Shown piece after piece: positions 1-11,540 of a stretch of 64,000 nt of DNA. Source of the DNA: Dromiciops gliroides (taxonomy: Eukaryota > Chordata > Mammalia > Microbiotheria > Microbiotheriidae). Made by a program: the position numbers and the translations under genes. The stretch lies in NCBI RefSeq assembly GCF_019393635.1, contig NC_057867.1, forward strand, positions 4,901,821 to 4,965,820. Direction: 5' to 3'. The notes beneath the pieces were generated by a model that was not told the DNA's origin, did no database searches, and saw nothing but the letters and a program-made list of their open reading frames with translations. Each line of letters begins with the position of its first letter. The first letter of the stretch is position 1.

Positions 1-1125
1 TTGTGGCTAGCTGGCACTCCCAGCTGGCTGCCCATGGCACTTGTACTCACTGGCTAACGAGTAGCTCATTTCCACTTGTTCCCGAGTATCCAAAAGAATA
101 CTACATTGGAAGGTAGAGGATTTGGGTTCAAATTCTGGCTTGGCCATTTACTGTGTGACCTCAGGACTTGGTTCCCTCTTCCAGCTCCATTCTGCAGTTG
201 GCTCATCCTGTGACCCTGTGCCCATCATGTTCAGTCTTGTCTGATCACGTCAGGCTCAAGCAGTGGGAAGTATTTGCAAAGTATCAGTGCTTCCTCAGTG
301 AGGGAAGAGCCCTTCCTGCCATTCTTATGAATTTGGAAAATGTGGCTCACTAGGTGGTGAAACCGGAGAGCCAGAAGCAGCATGGCAGCTGGGGTGGCAG
401 CAGGAGGCCTGGCTCAGGGCTCTGTGCTCTCCAGCTAACTTCCCTCTCCCTCTTCAGATGTTCCTGGGGCTCTCTTGTTTGTCTCTACTATCCCCTACTT
501 TGCATCATCTTCCTCCCTTCCTCCCTAAGTATGCTGTAAACAGCTTCCTGGGGGGCAGAGACTATCCTTTCGAAAACATGGGCAGTAGACACTTAATAAT
601 GTGTTTTCTTCTGGGCCTCAGTTTCTATGAAATGAGATCTGCCAGAGACTATTCATTGGCCCCTGCCAATAGCCAGAGGCCTGCTGAAAGGGTCCGTGCT
701 GATGATTTACCAAGCTATAAGAAACAAGTAGGTTGGTAGAAGCCATGGTGTCCCAGGTGTCCGGGACCAGCCAGGCCTTCCGACTGAGTCAGGAAAGGTG
801 GCAGCATGTAGCTTTCATACTACCCGCAGTGACCAGGAGGGGGAAAGCCCTGGGAGGCAGAGGGCTAACTCTTGTTCCCACTCCCACAATCAGCAGGACT
901 GTTGGCCTGCTGGGGGGGAGGGAGTGCATTAGAGCCAAGCAGGGCCATTGGGACCATTGGCAAATAGCATTCTGCCCACATACCAGAATTCTGGCTCTTC
1001 CCTGTGCACACAAGCCTCTCCATTGATGGTCAGGCCACTGTCCCCACTTTCAGGGCCAGGAGAATGGGCACTGCCCATTGTCCCTCCAAGGCCATTGCTC
1101 TATTATCATCCCTGCTTGGCCTGCC
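1..1125. other. No gene recognised; MIR-like relic near 115-345
   Basis: No exon, RNA gene or long conserved frame was recognised. Around 115-345 (+) there is a decayed tRNA-derived core of the MIR type, seen as a 'gggttcaaattctggc' box followed by 'tgtgtgacctcagg'. The rest looks like unique, moderately GC-rich intergenic DNA. Confidence 0.5.
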
Positions 1126-1700
1126 TTCTTTTTTTCCTAATAATAAGTTTATTTATTTATAATTTTCCCCAAGTTACATATAAAAACAAATTTTCACATT
1201 GATTTTTTAAAACTTTGTGTTCCAAATTCTCTTCCTCCCTCCCTCCCCACCCCTCCCTAAGAAATCAAGCAATTCAATATAAGTTATACCTGTGCAGTCA
1301 TGCAAAACATCTCCACATTAGTCAGGTTGTGAAAGAAAACAGACAAAATAACTTTAAAAAGAGGAACTAACAAAAAATATATACTTCAATATTTATTCAG
1401 CTACCATCAGTTCTTTCTCTGTAGATGGATTGCATTTTTCACACGTCCTTCTGATAGCATCCTGCTCATCATTTCTTTTTTTTTTTTTTAGTGAGGCAAT
1501 TGGGGTTAAGTGACTTGCCCAGGGTCACACAGCTAGTAAGTGTTTAAGTGTCTGAGGCCGGATTTGAACTCAGGTACTCCTGACTCCAGGGCCAGTGCTC
1601 TATCCACTGTGCCACCTAGCTGACCCCATCATTTCTTTCACAGTTACTATGGGTAACTGTATTACCTTCCATTCTATTCCCTCCCCTTGAAATTTACTCT
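1126..1700 (-). repeat. L1-type LINE 3' end fragment, split by a SINE
   Basis: The segment resembles the 3' untranslated end of an L1 read on the - strand, with the polythymidine side at about 1130 and a phrase like the L1 3' ends further right. The SINE at 1476-1626 splits it and the L1 sequence resumes after 1627. It is more diverged than the L1 copies in the Rag intron. Edges are approximate. Confidence 0.5.
1476..1626 (-). repeat. MAR1/WSINE1-type SINE
   Basis: A tRNA-derived SINE on the - strand with a T-run on its left (the poly(A) tail) and the complement of the SINE head on its right. The flanking 'catcatttct' is repeated on both sides, which is a target site duplication. This supports L1-driven insertion into the older LINE fragment. 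Confidence 0.85.
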
Positions 1701-2330
1701 GTTTTCTATCTTCTTTCACCCTATCCCTCATCAAAAGTGTTTTGATTCTTACTGCCCCCTCCCCCAATCTTCCCACCCTTCCTTCACCTCTCCCCCCTTA
1801 TCCCCTTTCCCTGGCCTGCCTTCTTTCACAGACAATCTAGCACCCCCCCCCTTTCTCCATCCCCATTACTGTCATTTACTGACCTCCAGGTCATCTTCCC
1901 AACTGGTTCAGTGCCTTTAGTTCCTGGCTCACAGTCTTCTTCTGTCCCATACACTGCTGTCCTCCTTGGGGACATCAGTATTATTTCCCCCCCCCCAGGG
2001 CAATGGGGGTAAAGCGACTTGCCCAGGGTCACACAGCTAGTGTCAAGTGTCTGAGTCTAGATTTGAACTCAGGTCCTTCTGAATCCAGGGTTGGTGCTTT
2101 ATCCACTACACCACCTAGCTGCCCCCGACATCAGTATTCTTGTTGACAACCACCCACTTTCTCAGCGGTAACCACCACCTTCTCCAGCTTGCTTCGGTCG
2201 CACACCAATGTGGTCACGACTTGCACCCGGCATCCTTCTTTCTGTCCATTGATAACATTGGAGAAGCTCAGGCCTCCAGTGTCTCCTTCGGGGGCTCTTC
2301 TCTCAATCTCCCCGTGAGTGAGTGTCACAG
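1700..2330 (+). repeat. L2/CR1-clade LINE fragment, split by a SINE
   Basis: Pyrimidine-rich, diverged sequence matches the pattern of the L2-clade pieces elsewhere in the window, in + orientation. The SINE at 1983-2126 interrupts it. No usable reading frame survives. Assignment is by eye and edges are approximate. Confidence 0.45.
1983..2126 (-). repeat. MAR1/WSINE1-type SINE with clear target duplication
   Basis: A SINE on the - strand whose poly(A) side now reads as a run of C. 'gacatcagtatt' stands at 1971-1982 and again at 2127-2138, giving a perfect 12-bp target site duplication. Confidence 0.9.
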
Positions 2331-3034
2331 GTTGGTGTTAGATAAGAGCAGCAGTGAGTGACAATCCACAATACATTTGGAATGTTAAGACTGGAAGGGA
2401 CCTTGGAAGAATCTAGTCCCTAGCTTCTTAAAGTGTGGGTCACGACCCCACATGGGGTTGTGTAACTGAATGTGGGGGTCTCAGAAACTTTGGCAGCAGT
2501 AAAAGGTTATGAGTGAAAAGAAGTCGTAAGTGGAAACAGTTTAGGAAGCCCTGATCTAGTTCAACCTCTTGTTTTACAGAAGAGGAAACAGCCTTAGAGA
2601 TGAGAAGAGGCTTTTCTGAGGGCAAATAGTGAAAGGTGAAGGCACCACACAAAGAGGGGTCTTCTTACTCCAAGCCCCTGCCCCCTAGCTCACTGCATCT
2701 CCTTGGGAGATGAACTGGCTCTGGTAGAGTTAGAAAAACCCTGTCCCTTTAGCATCCCAGGACAGATGAACTTGTGAGCATTGGTTTTGGGCATGAGCTT
2801 ATGGGCATTGTAGCTTTGGCAGGAAGGCAGAACCTGGCCATGAAGTCATTAAGACCAGTAAGTCTGAGGAGAGGCAGATAGCATGGGAACGACTAATCCT
2901 GGGTGGCCAGGTCTTAGTGAAAAGGGGTGCCCACTGGGGGAGATGCCACAAAGCAAAGAGGAAGGTCACCAGAGAGAGAGTGACACTAAAGAAAAAAATC
3001 AGTGTCTTTATTCCCCATCCTCTGACAATGTGAT
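2331..3034. other. Intergenic, old repeat relics, no gene
   Basis: Around 2380-2600 there is an old interspersed repeat with phrases such as 'gaagggaccttgg' and 'acagaagaggaaac', typical of marsupial LINE/SINE 3' ends. The remainder shows nothing recognisable. Confidence 0.35.
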
Positions 3035-3295
3035 ATGGTAAAATGTCATTGCACCTGGAATCAGGAGGGATCTGGGTTTGAATCCTGTCCCTGGTACTTA
3101 CTTTACAGGCTGTGTGACCTTGGGCAAGTCACTTACCTCTCAGTGCCCCAGGCAATTCTCTTAAACAAGGAAAGCATAGATCTGGTCCAGCCCCTCTCCC
3201 CCAAATACCTCCTGGGAGTGTTTTGATGATCAAGTGAGATCCTGCATGTAAAGCACTTGGCAAGCCTTAAAAGATTTTATAAATGCCAACTATAG
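3035..3295 (+). repeat. MIR-like SINE
   Basis: A tRNA-derived core, 'gggtttgaatcctgtc' then 'tgtgaccttgggcaagtc', is followed by a long tail with 'gtaaagcacttggcaagcc', as in full-length MIR-type elements. Read on the + strand. Confidence 0.7.
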
Positions 3296-3712
3296 GTTCT
3301 TTCTTCCCTTCATCCCTTTCCTCCCTTCCTTCCTTCTTTCCTCCTCCCTTCTCCCCTCCCTCCCTCCTTCCTTCCTCCCTTTTCCCCTCCCTCCTTCCTC
3401 CCCCTCCTGCCCTCCCTCCTTCCTCCCCCTCCCTTCTTCCCTCCCTCCCTCCTTCCTTCTTTCCTTCCTCCTCCCTACCTCCTTCCTTTCTCCCTTCTCC
3501 CCTCCCTTCCTTCCTCCCCCCTCCCTCTTTCCTTCCTTCCTCCTCCCTTCTCCCCTTCCTCCCTCCTTCCTCCCCTCCCTCCCTCCTTCCTCCCTCCTTC
3601 CTCCCCTCCCTCCCTCCTTCCTCCCTCCTTCCTTCTCCCCTTCCTCCCTTCTTCCTCCCCCCACCCTCTCTCCCTCCCTCCCTTCTTCCTTCCTTCCTAC
3701 CTTCCTCCTTTC
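3296..3712. repeat. Polypyrimidine (CCTT/CCCT)n simple repeat
   Basis: About 415 bp of nearly pure C and T on the + strand, built from irregular CCTT, CCCT and CCTTT units. Long frames on either strand here (Ser/Pro/Phe or Arg/Glu/Gly) are products of the repeat, not genes. Confidence 0.95.
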
Positions 3713-4662
3713 TGGACCTCACTTTCCTGGTTGGTAGTGCATGCCCCTTTCCCAAAGCCCTTTGGTATGGGACTCCTTCCTCTCATTTGTAGAGATGAAG
3801 ACCCTGTCCTGCAAAAGAGGCATGGCAAAGTGGGTGAGAGCTCCAGCCTTCAACAGTCGAGTCCCAGCACTCAACAAGTTTCAAGTCCTCTTTGGCTATT
3901 GGCTTGGGATATTTTACGGTTGTCATTTTCCCAGTCTTTTCTGTCAGCAGCCTGAAGTGGGATTGGCCTCTTCCATCTTCTCTCTTGAAGCTAGAAGACA
4001 GAAGCATCCAAAGCCACTCAGTGCTTGAAGATGAAGAAAACCCCCCAGGGAGGACTGACTGCCCAAGAAGGGAAGCTCTCACCTCTCCCCAACTCTACCA
4101 GCCCTTCCCTAAGGGCAGGGCATTCATCTGGGTCAGGGAGGAGAGTCCTGTACCAAACAACTCAGAGATAGGGCTTATGGAGAATAAAAGGCTTGGATCC
4201 CATGATCCTTCAGTGGTCTCCCAGCTCTCCCATTCTGCAACTGCTTTGGCTGCACTTCAGGTTGGCCTGTGAATGAGCCAGTGGGGTCGTCCTCATTTAC
4301 AGCCTTCATGATGGAAATGGGAAAAGTGAATGGTTTGGCTCTCTTCTGTCCATCAATTTCATCTGTACATGTGAGCCAGAGAATATTGATTCTGACTTAT
4401 GTAATCAGATTTGGGGGAAAGTCTTGATGCTGCTTAGGACTAGCATGGAAGCCTATCCTCTGGCCCGCAGGGGCTTTCAGTCCGAGATCAGATTCATGGA
4501 TCATTTCCCCTGTCTCTAAAGTAATCACAATTTCCAGTCAAATTAAAGTGGAGTGAACGGACGGGTCTTTTGTAGAGACAGGAAGGCTGCCTTTGTAATC
4601 TACTTTCTGGAAAGTGCTAAAAGTGAACAAGCTCAAAATGAATCTGTAAAAGGCAAACTGCT
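3713..4662. other. No gene recognised
   Basis: Unique-looking intergenic DNA. A 126-codon frame at 3892-4272 has no recognisable domain and no supported splice sites, so it is not called. Confidence 0.45.
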
Positions 4663-4838
4663 AGGGGGCAGCTAGGTGGCACAGTAGATAGAGCACTGGC
4701 CCTGGATTCAGGAGGACCTGAGTTCAAATCCCACCTCAGACACTTGACACTTACTAGCTGTGTGACCCTGGGCAAGTCACTTAACCCTCACTGCCCTGCA
4801 AAAAACCCAACCAAACAAAAAAACCTCTAGTTAAACAA
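4663..4838 (+). repeat. MAR1/WSINE1-type SINE
   Basis: A complete SINE on the + strand, head 'gggggcagctaggtggc' and an A-rich tail. 'aaaaggcaaactgct' stands on both sides (about 4648-4662 and 4839-4853), a clear target site duplication. Confidence 0.9.
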
Positions 4839-4853
4839 AAAGGCAAACTGCTG

Positions 4854-6229
4854 CCTTAGCTCCAAGGGTGACAGAAGAGCAAAATCTAGAATCTGGTGAA
4901 ATGCGTAAAATTGGGGCAGAGGAATTATCTGTTGTAATCATATCAACTGTGTTGAACTCAGCTACAAAAGCATGAGCTGTTAGCCAAGGAAAAGTTGCTG
5001 ACAAGCTGCTTATTTGGATTCAGCCCAAAGTTCTGAAGCACCTGCGCACTGCCGGGCATCCTGCTCTCACATGAAGGCAAACAGCAAAGGCATCAACCGT
5101 GCCCTGCTCTTCAGGATCTTCCATTCTGCTGTCAATGATTAGAAGCAAATAATGAAGTCAGAACTGTCCTCATTGCCTCCTGCCTCTCCTCCTCTCTGCC
5201 CCATCTATATGACTGGCACCACCCTGCTCCCTGGCACCTAGGCCAGAGCCCTTCTATCAGTCTCCACTCTTCCATCTCCCTTACCCACCCCCTTTCCTCC
5301 ATCACACATAGCCAAGTAGGTGACAGGGCCTATCAATTCCCCCTGCCCCAGATGGCCTTTCTCTGGGCACTGACACCACCTTCTTTCTGACCTTTATTCT
5401 CACTCTTTTTGGCAGGATTACCATAATTGCTGCCACTGCTTTTTTTTTTTTAATTTCGAAATTGCTTCTTACTAGCTCTTCCTATCCCTAGTCTCTTCTT
5501 TTTTCATCCTTCTTCCACTTACCATAGTGTTTTTCCTGTTCACAACCCTAAGAAATGGAATGGGGCAAGTCACTTAACCCTCATCGCCCCCCCCCCAAAA
5601 AAAAGAAGTGGAATGGAACTTAGGTTGGCATCTAATACCCTCCGCATGCCAGCTTGATGTTACCACATTGCAGTGTCCTAATGTCCAAAAATTCCACAGC
5701 TTTGGCTTGAATGATAACTGACCACTTTCGCTTTAGGGTGATAGAGAAATCTGGACTCTCACTTAGCCTCAGCCTGGCCCAGGCCTGTCATTACACTTCT
5801 CTGGCTATGTTCCCCCAGCCCACAAGGGGGCGATATCTTCCAAGTCTAGAGCCTCTGAGCTGCACTTTCCAGCCTGATTTCTGGAAACTCCCCTTTCTAC
5901 TGGCTGTCCTTCAGCCACACGGGTCATGCCTTTGTGCCTAGGAGGAAATCCTCCTGCTTATCCCCTTAATATAGTCTTCCTCTTTCTGCTCCTTTGAGGC
6001 CTGGCTCATGTGGCACTTCCTCCCCAAAACCATCCCTCATCCCTCCCAGGTCAAGCTTCCAGGCCGCTCCGTCAGGCCCCTTCTACACATTTCAACATTT
6101 GGGGCTGTTGGGAGGAGTCTCACTGCCTGCCCCCCTTCTCCACTAAGTCAAGTTTGTATGGAACTGTAAGGTTTACAAAGTGCTGTCTTGACTACAACAC
6201 ATGAGATAGGTAGTGTAAGCATTAATGTC
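4854..6229. other. Intergenic with a very short SINE stub; no gene
   Basis: Parts around 5160-5440 are pyrimidine-rich and may be an L2 relic. At about 5565-5601 there is a severely 5'-truncated SINE: only the last 30 or so bases plus an A tail, between near-identical 'aagaaatggaatgg' and 'aagaagtggaatgg'. No coding gene was recognised. Confidence 0.5.
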
Positions 6230-7540
6230 TCCATTGAGGTGAAGACGTCCACTGGACATGTCAGAAAGGCTGGTGGAGCTGCAGGATTGGAGGTCAGCAG
6301 AGAGGCTGGGGCAGCACAGGTAGATGTGAGGATCTGCAGCCTAGAGAAGGCCTAAACCCCTGGGATCTGGCAAGCTCATCAGGCTCACCAGGAGAGAGAA
6401 CAGAGGGCCCAGGACAGAACTCTGAGGGGCACCTATAGTTAGAGACCTGGAGGAGGATCTAGCAGAAGAGACAGAGAAGGAGCGCTCAGAGAGGGGGGAG
6501 GAGAACCGGGAGGGGGGTAGTGTCCCATAAACCTCGAGAGAAGAGCAGATGGGGAGGAGAGGGTGACTGCAGAGAGGTCAAGCAGAATGAGGACTGAGAA
6601 AAGGCCTTTCCATTGGGCAACTTTGGAGAGAGAGCTTTTAGTGCAATGATAAAGTTGGAAGTCAGATGGCAAGGGCTTAAGAGGTAGATGAGAGAGAGCA
6701 TAGGGACCTATGGCAGGTGGCCTTTTGGGGGAGTTTAGCCACCAAGGACAGAAGAAATACTGTGCAGGACGATAATTAGCAGGGATGGGAGACTCCCGTG
6801 ACGGTTCTTCAGGATGGAGAAACACTGGCCTGTTTGTGGGCAGCAGGGAAGCAGCCAGGAAAGAGGGAGAGATTGAAGATTAAAGAGAGAGAGCAAGGAA
6901 GGCAGAGGGGGTGACCTGCTGGAGGAGCCAGACTGGCAGGGGTGGGCCTTCGTCAGGAGTAAGACTTCATCCTCATGTGAGACAGTGAAGGAGACAGTGG
7001 GGGAAGGCACCTGGGTGATCGGAGATGAGGAAGAGGGGAGGAAAGGGCACTCGTGGCAAATGGCCTTCTTTTTTTTTTGTAAAGTAGGAGGCAAGATTCT
7101 CAACTGAGAGAAAGAGGGAGAGGGAACCATGGGAGGTTGGGGGAGGGATGAGAAGGTTGGGAAGAGTGCACAGTGGCAAACATCTACAGAACAACAGGAA
7201 ATGATTGCCAGGGGGAGATACCATATTACTGTCAGCTCCAGGGCATCTGGAAGTAGGCTTTGAAGGAGCTTGGGCTTCCTGGCAGCTGTGAGGTAGGCAA
7301 GTGGCCCAGATATGGGCACTACTTCTTCAAAGGCATGGATGCAGGAGACCAAGTGTAGTCAGCAAATGGCTGGTACGGCAGGGAGACAGGGACAAAAAAG
7401 GCTGCACTAGGAAATGCCCCTGGGAAGGTAGATGGGAGTCAGGTAGGAGGGGCCCAAAGGCCACCCAGAGCACTTTAGGTTTTCTCCTCCAAGGGGCAAT
7501 AAAGAGCCATGAAGATTGGGGGGGGGGTGCGACATAAGAT
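6230..7540 (-). repeat. L2/CR1-clade LINE, reverse transcriptase region
   Basis: A long LINE block on the - strand. Broken frames at 6439-7352 carry remnants of the L2-clade reverse transcriptase, including a decayed 'LLDLSA' motif near 6590 that corresponds to the conserved 'DLSAAFDTVDH' region. The same order of phrases recurs in the L2 blocks at 25000-26640 and 50110-52440. Stops and shifts show it is dead. Confidence 0.65.
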
Positions 7541-7900
7541 CTATGTTTTTGGAATATCACTTTGGCAGCTAGCTGCAGGGCAGAGATTGGAGAATGTCTG
7601 TGTGTCATACAAAGGAAACCTGGCCCACAGCCCCTTACAGAGGTTCTCAGTGGGGAGGGAAAATTCTCCCCAGTCTCCTGAGGAGATTGACACTTGGGGC
7701 CTGGGCCCGCCCACATTGCCATCTAGAGGCCCACTCAGGCTGCAGGCACCAGCCCTTTCTGTCTGAAGGAAGCTGCCTGCAAAAAGGGAACTAGCCAATG
7801 TAGCTCCGAGGAGGAATCGATTATTCCTTTAAATGCTTCTTCCTTCTGTCACTATTTTTAAAAAGGTCGTTGTGTCTATGAAGACAAAAAAAGAGCCACC
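7541..7900. other. Spacer left of the tRNA gene
   Basis: No gene recognised. The run of seven A at about 7886-7892 reads as TTTTTTT just downstream of the tRNA on the - strand and should act as its RNA polymerase III terminator. Confidence 0.5.
7886..7892 (-). terminator. Pol III terminator of the tRNA-Glu gene
   Basis: On the - strand this is a T7 run that begins 8 bases past the discriminator base of the tRNA. A run of at least four T downstream is the usual RNA polymerase III stop signal. Confidence 0.8.
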
Positions 7901-7972
7901 TTCCCATACCGGGAGTCGAACCCGGGCCGCCTGGGTGAAAACCAGGAATCCTAACCGCTAGACCATATGGGA
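7901..7972 (-). tRNA. tRNA-Glu (anticodon TTC)
   Basis: A complete 72-base tRNA gene on the - strand with no intron and no encoded CCA. The acceptor stem (TCCCATA with TATGGGA plus an A discriminator) pairs fully. The anticodon stem is CCTGG/CCAGG around the loop TTTTCAC, with anticodon TTC at 7937-7939, which reads GAA glutamate codons. The internal promoter is intact: an A-box-like TGGTCTAGCGG and the B box GGTTCGACTCC. A T7 run follows at 7886-7892. Stem pairing, both promoter boxes and a terminator argue for a working gene rather than a SINE-derived relic. It is not in a tRNA cluster within this window. Confidence 0.95.
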
Positions 7973-8363
7973 AACTGCTGGGAAGCAGCAGCGTCACTGC
8001 TCCTTTAAAGTAACACTTCCTGTTTCGCTGTGGCTCGCTGGCCCGGCCTTCTGCTCTGCCATCGGCCTGAGAGTCTTTGTTCTTGGTTTCTCTTTTGACA
8101 GAAAGAATGGAGGGGAAACAGTAGCCATGCTCAGGGAAGCAAGGGAGCTGCCTTCATTTGTTCAAGAACTGTTTGATCCAGAGTCTCTTATGGTAAAGCA
8201 CGAGGGAAGAGCCCTGGAAGGCAGCTCGAGCTCCCCGCACTGCCATCTGTCAGGGCACTGGCATGCGTCGATGATGTCTGAGCTGTCCTCATGGCACTGA
8301 GCTGTAGGGCCCACCAACTGCCAACCGAGCCATGTTCCTGCTTGGTGAAAGCCACGCCTTGAC
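7973..8363. other. Spacer, no gene recognised
   Basis: Sequence upstream (- strand sense) of the tRNA-Glu gene. It looks unique and shows no convincing exon. Confidence 0.4.
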
Positions 8364-9468
8364 AGAGAGAGACAGAGACAGAGAGGGTGAGATAAGAGAG
8401 AGAGAGAAAGGGAGAGACACACAGAGACAGAGACAAAGACAGAGATAGAGACAGAGACAGAGAGGGAGAGGGAGAGACAGAGAGAGACAAAGACTGAAAC
8501 AGAGAGGGAGAGAGAAAAACAGAGAGAGACAGAGACAGACAGAGAGAGAGACAGGGACACAGAGAGCAGAGGGTCAAAGACAAGATACATAGAGACAGAG
8601 AGGAAAAGGGAGAGCAGAGGGTGAGAGAGAGAGAAGTAGAGACAGAGAGAGAAAAAGAGAGACAGGCAGAGAAGGACAGAGACAGAGAGAGGAAGAGTGA
8701 CAGAGAAAGAGAGAGAGAAAGAGACAGGAGTAGAGACAGAGATAGTGAGAGACAGAGAGGGTGAGAGACACAGAGAGAAAGACAGATGGAGACAGACAGA
8801 AAAAGACAGGCAGAGGACAGAGAGAGAGGAAGAGTGACTGAGAGAAAGAGAGAGAGACAGAGAGGAGTAGAGATAGAGATAGGCAGAGACAGAGAAAGTA
8901 AGACAGATGGAGAGAGACAGTGGCAGAGGAAGAGTGACAGAGACAGAGAGAGAAAGAGACAGAGACAGAGAGGAGTAGAGACAGAAATAGAGACAGAGAG
9001 GGTGAGAGACAGATACAGGGAGAGAAAATAAGAGACAAGAGACAGGAGTAGAGACAAAGATAGAGACAGAGACAGGAGTAGAGACAGAGATATTCAGAGA
9101 CAGGGTGAGAGACAGAGACAGAGAGAGAATAAGAGAGTGACAGAGAGGGTGAGACACGGAGGAGAACAAAGGGGGAGAGAGAGAACAGAGACAAGATACA
9201 CAGAGAGACAGAGATAGAAAGAGACAGGCAGAGAAGAAAAGGGAGAGCAGAGGGTGAGAGACAGAGACAGAGAGGAGTAGAGACAGATAGAGACAGAGGG
9301 TGACAGACAAGACAGAGAGACAGAGACAGGCAGAGAGGAAAAGGGAGAACAGAGGGTGAGAGACAGAGACAGAGAGGAGGAGAGACAGAGGTAGCCAGAG
9401 ACAGAGAGGGTCAGAGACAGAGACAGAGTCAGAGAGAATAAGAGAGTGACAGAGGGTGAGAAAGGGAG

Positions 9469-9526
<58 letters not shown>

Positions 9527-9690
9527 ATGAGCACAGAGGGTGAGAGATGACACACAGAGTGAGACAGAGACAGAGAGACAGGCAGAGAGGAAAAGGGAGA
9601 GCAGAGGGTGAGAGACAGAAGAGACAGGAGTAGAGACAAAGATAGAGACAGGAGTAGAGACAGAGACAAAGAGCGTTTGAGATAGAGAGG
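8364..9690. repeat. GA-rich (GAGACA)n imperfect array, 1.3 kb
   Basis: About 1.33 kb of imperfect hexamer-like units (GAGACA, AGAGAC, GAGAGG) on the + strand, with a pure (GA)n core at about 9475-9525. Longer phrases such as 'gaggaaaagggagagcagag' recur at several places, so a higher-order unit of a few hundred bases may exist. The 511-codon Ser/Leu-rich frame on the - strand is a repeat artefact. Confidence 0.95.
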
Positions 9691-10039
9691 CACACATTAA
9701 ATCTTAGCCACTGCTAAGAGGCAGGGGTGCAGGGCTGGGTGAGTGGATGGCCTAGGCAAAGCACGCAGTGTTCAAAGTCAGGGCCATTCTGGAGCCCTGC
9801 AAGTGGGGAAAATGAGTACTTAGCTTCTGACTGTTTCACCACCCCCTGGGGGGCCATGTCACCCATTCCATTAAAGGGCCTGCTCAATACCTCCCTCTAG
9901 GGCTCAGTTCACCTAGCTATCCCTACAGGTCAAGCCCATCCCATAGCTGACCTCTAGTCACGCATCTCTGTGCTAACAGCTTTCATGCTGGGCTCATGGT
10001 CAGTAACATGCTGTGGTCTTCTTGAGCCCACCGGGAGTC
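9691..10039. other. No gene recognised
   Basis: Unique-looking intergenic DNA between the GA-rich array and an L2 fragment. Confidence 0.4.
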
Positions 10040-10198
10040 AGTCAGCCAACCAACAAGCATTTGTTAACCACTTCCTTTGAGCCAAACTCTGTGCTGGGTA
10101 CTGGGGGTACAGGGAAAACCCAAACAAAGCAGTCTCTACTGTGAAGGAGCTCACAAGTCTAACTGGGACACAAGCAGTACAAGAATAAATATATACAG

Positions 10199-10615
10199 AA
10201 GGCAGCTAGGTGGCGCTGCAGTGGATAGAGTGCTGAGCCTGAAGTAAGGAAGACCTGAATTCAAAAACCTACTCAGACACTCACTAGCTGTGTGACTATG
10301 CAAGTCACTGAACCTCTGTTTACCTCAGTTTCCTCACTTTTTTTTTTTGCGGGGCAATGGGGGTTAAGTGACTTGCCCAGGGTCACACAGCTAGTAACTG
10401 TCAAGTGTCTGAGGCCGGATTTGAACTCAGGTCCTCCTGAATCCAGGGCTGGTGCTCTATCCACTGTGCCACCTAGCTGCCCCATCCTCACTTGTTAAAT
10501 GAGGATAGTAATAGCATCTACCTTGCCGGCTTGTTGTGAAGATGAAATGATGAAATGAGAGAATATTTGAAAGTGCGTAGCATGCTGTAGCTTAATAAAT
10601 GTCTGTTCCCTTCCT
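10199..10615 (+). repeat. Long MIR-like SINE carrying a nested SINE
   Basis: The head 'aggcagctaggtggcgctgc' begins at 10199 and the element runs to 'aataaatgtctgttccc' near 10607. The internal phrase 'cctcagtttcctcac' is cut by a younger SINE on the opposite strand. Confidence 0.75.
10338..10484 (-). repeat. MAR1/WSINE1-type SINE nested in a MIR-like SINE
   Basis: A full SINE on the - strand with 'tcctcact' on both sides (near 10331 and 10485) as target duplication. It is therefore younger than the element at 10199-10615. Confidence 0.85.
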
Positions 10616-10979
10616 ACAAAAGAAATACAAAGTTGCTCAATCCAAGGGAAGGGAAAGGAGGGAGGGAGGGAACCAGTAGTTGGAGGAAATTGGAGACAGT
10701 CTCTCTGAGGTGGAGGTGAAGAGGGGGGTATGTTCTAGGAATGGGGAATAACCATTCAAAGGCTCACAGAAAGGAGTTTGGTTGTTTCCCAGAGTGGGAG
10801 GGAAGAAGCAATGAATGAAGCTAGATGATCACTTGGGGCTAGGCTGTGTTGGCCTTTAAAGGTTAAATAGCAGGGTTTATATTTGGTCCAAGCCTAGAGG
10901 CTGTAGGAAGCCACTGGAGTTTCCTGAGTAGGGGAGTCACATGGTCTGGTCTGCACTTAAGGAAAATTGCTGACAGCAG

Positions 10980-10981
<2 letters not shown>

Positions 10982-11055
<74 letters not shown>
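10982..11055. repeat. (GT)n microsatellite, about 37 units
   Basis: A pure run of GT dinucleotides of about 74 bp within the L2 block. A length polymorphism is likely. Confidence 0.98.
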
Positions 11056-11057
<2 letters not shown>

Positions 11058-11540
11058 GATGGACCGGAGTGGCTAAGAACCCTGAGGCAGTTAGGAGGCT
11101 GCTGCAATAATCCAGCCCAGAGATGATGAAGTCCTGAGCTAAGGGGGCAGCTGGGTGTGAATGGAAAGAAGGGCCCAAGTTGAAAGATGAGGTGGAGGCT
11201 GAGATGACAAACCGTGGCAACTGAGTGGATATTTGAGGTGAGGGAGAGCGGGGAGGCAGCAGTCTGGCGTTATAGACTGGAAGAAGGGGGCAAGTGTGGA
11301 AGAGGGGAGGGCTTGGTGGGGGGAAGATCAGGAGTTCAGTTTGGGATGGTGTGAGCTCCAGACGGCTGTGGGACCTTCTGTCCAAGTCAAGGTTGGTGAT
11401 GTGGGCCTGGAGCTCAGGAGAGAGACTGGGGCTGGGTATGTCATTCTGATCAAACATACCTGCCCATTGGACTCCTGGGGAACCATCGAACTGATTCCTC
11501 AGAGACAGTGCTTTTGAGGGATCTCCAAGCAGCCACATAG

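Larger units (their letters stand above)
10040..11540 (-). repeat. L2/CR1-clade LINE pieces, interrupted
   Basis: 10040-10198 and 10616-11540 read as parts of an L2-clade LINE on the - strand, with phrases such as 'gaagccactggagt' and 'ggggagtcacatggtc' that recur at 50280-50830. The block is interrupted by the tRNA-derived SINE at 10199-10615 and by the (GT)n tract. No intact frame remains. Confidence 0.6.

Noticed and set aside
3267-3792. Long Pro/Ser/Phe and Arg/Glu/Gly frames on both strands
   Set aside because: They come from the polypyrimidine simple repeat.
8162-9697. A 511-codon frame on the - strand, and several overlapping ones, rich in Ser, Leu, Val and Cys
   Set aside because: They are translations of the GAGACA array; long open frames are expected in such a repeat, and no domain is present.
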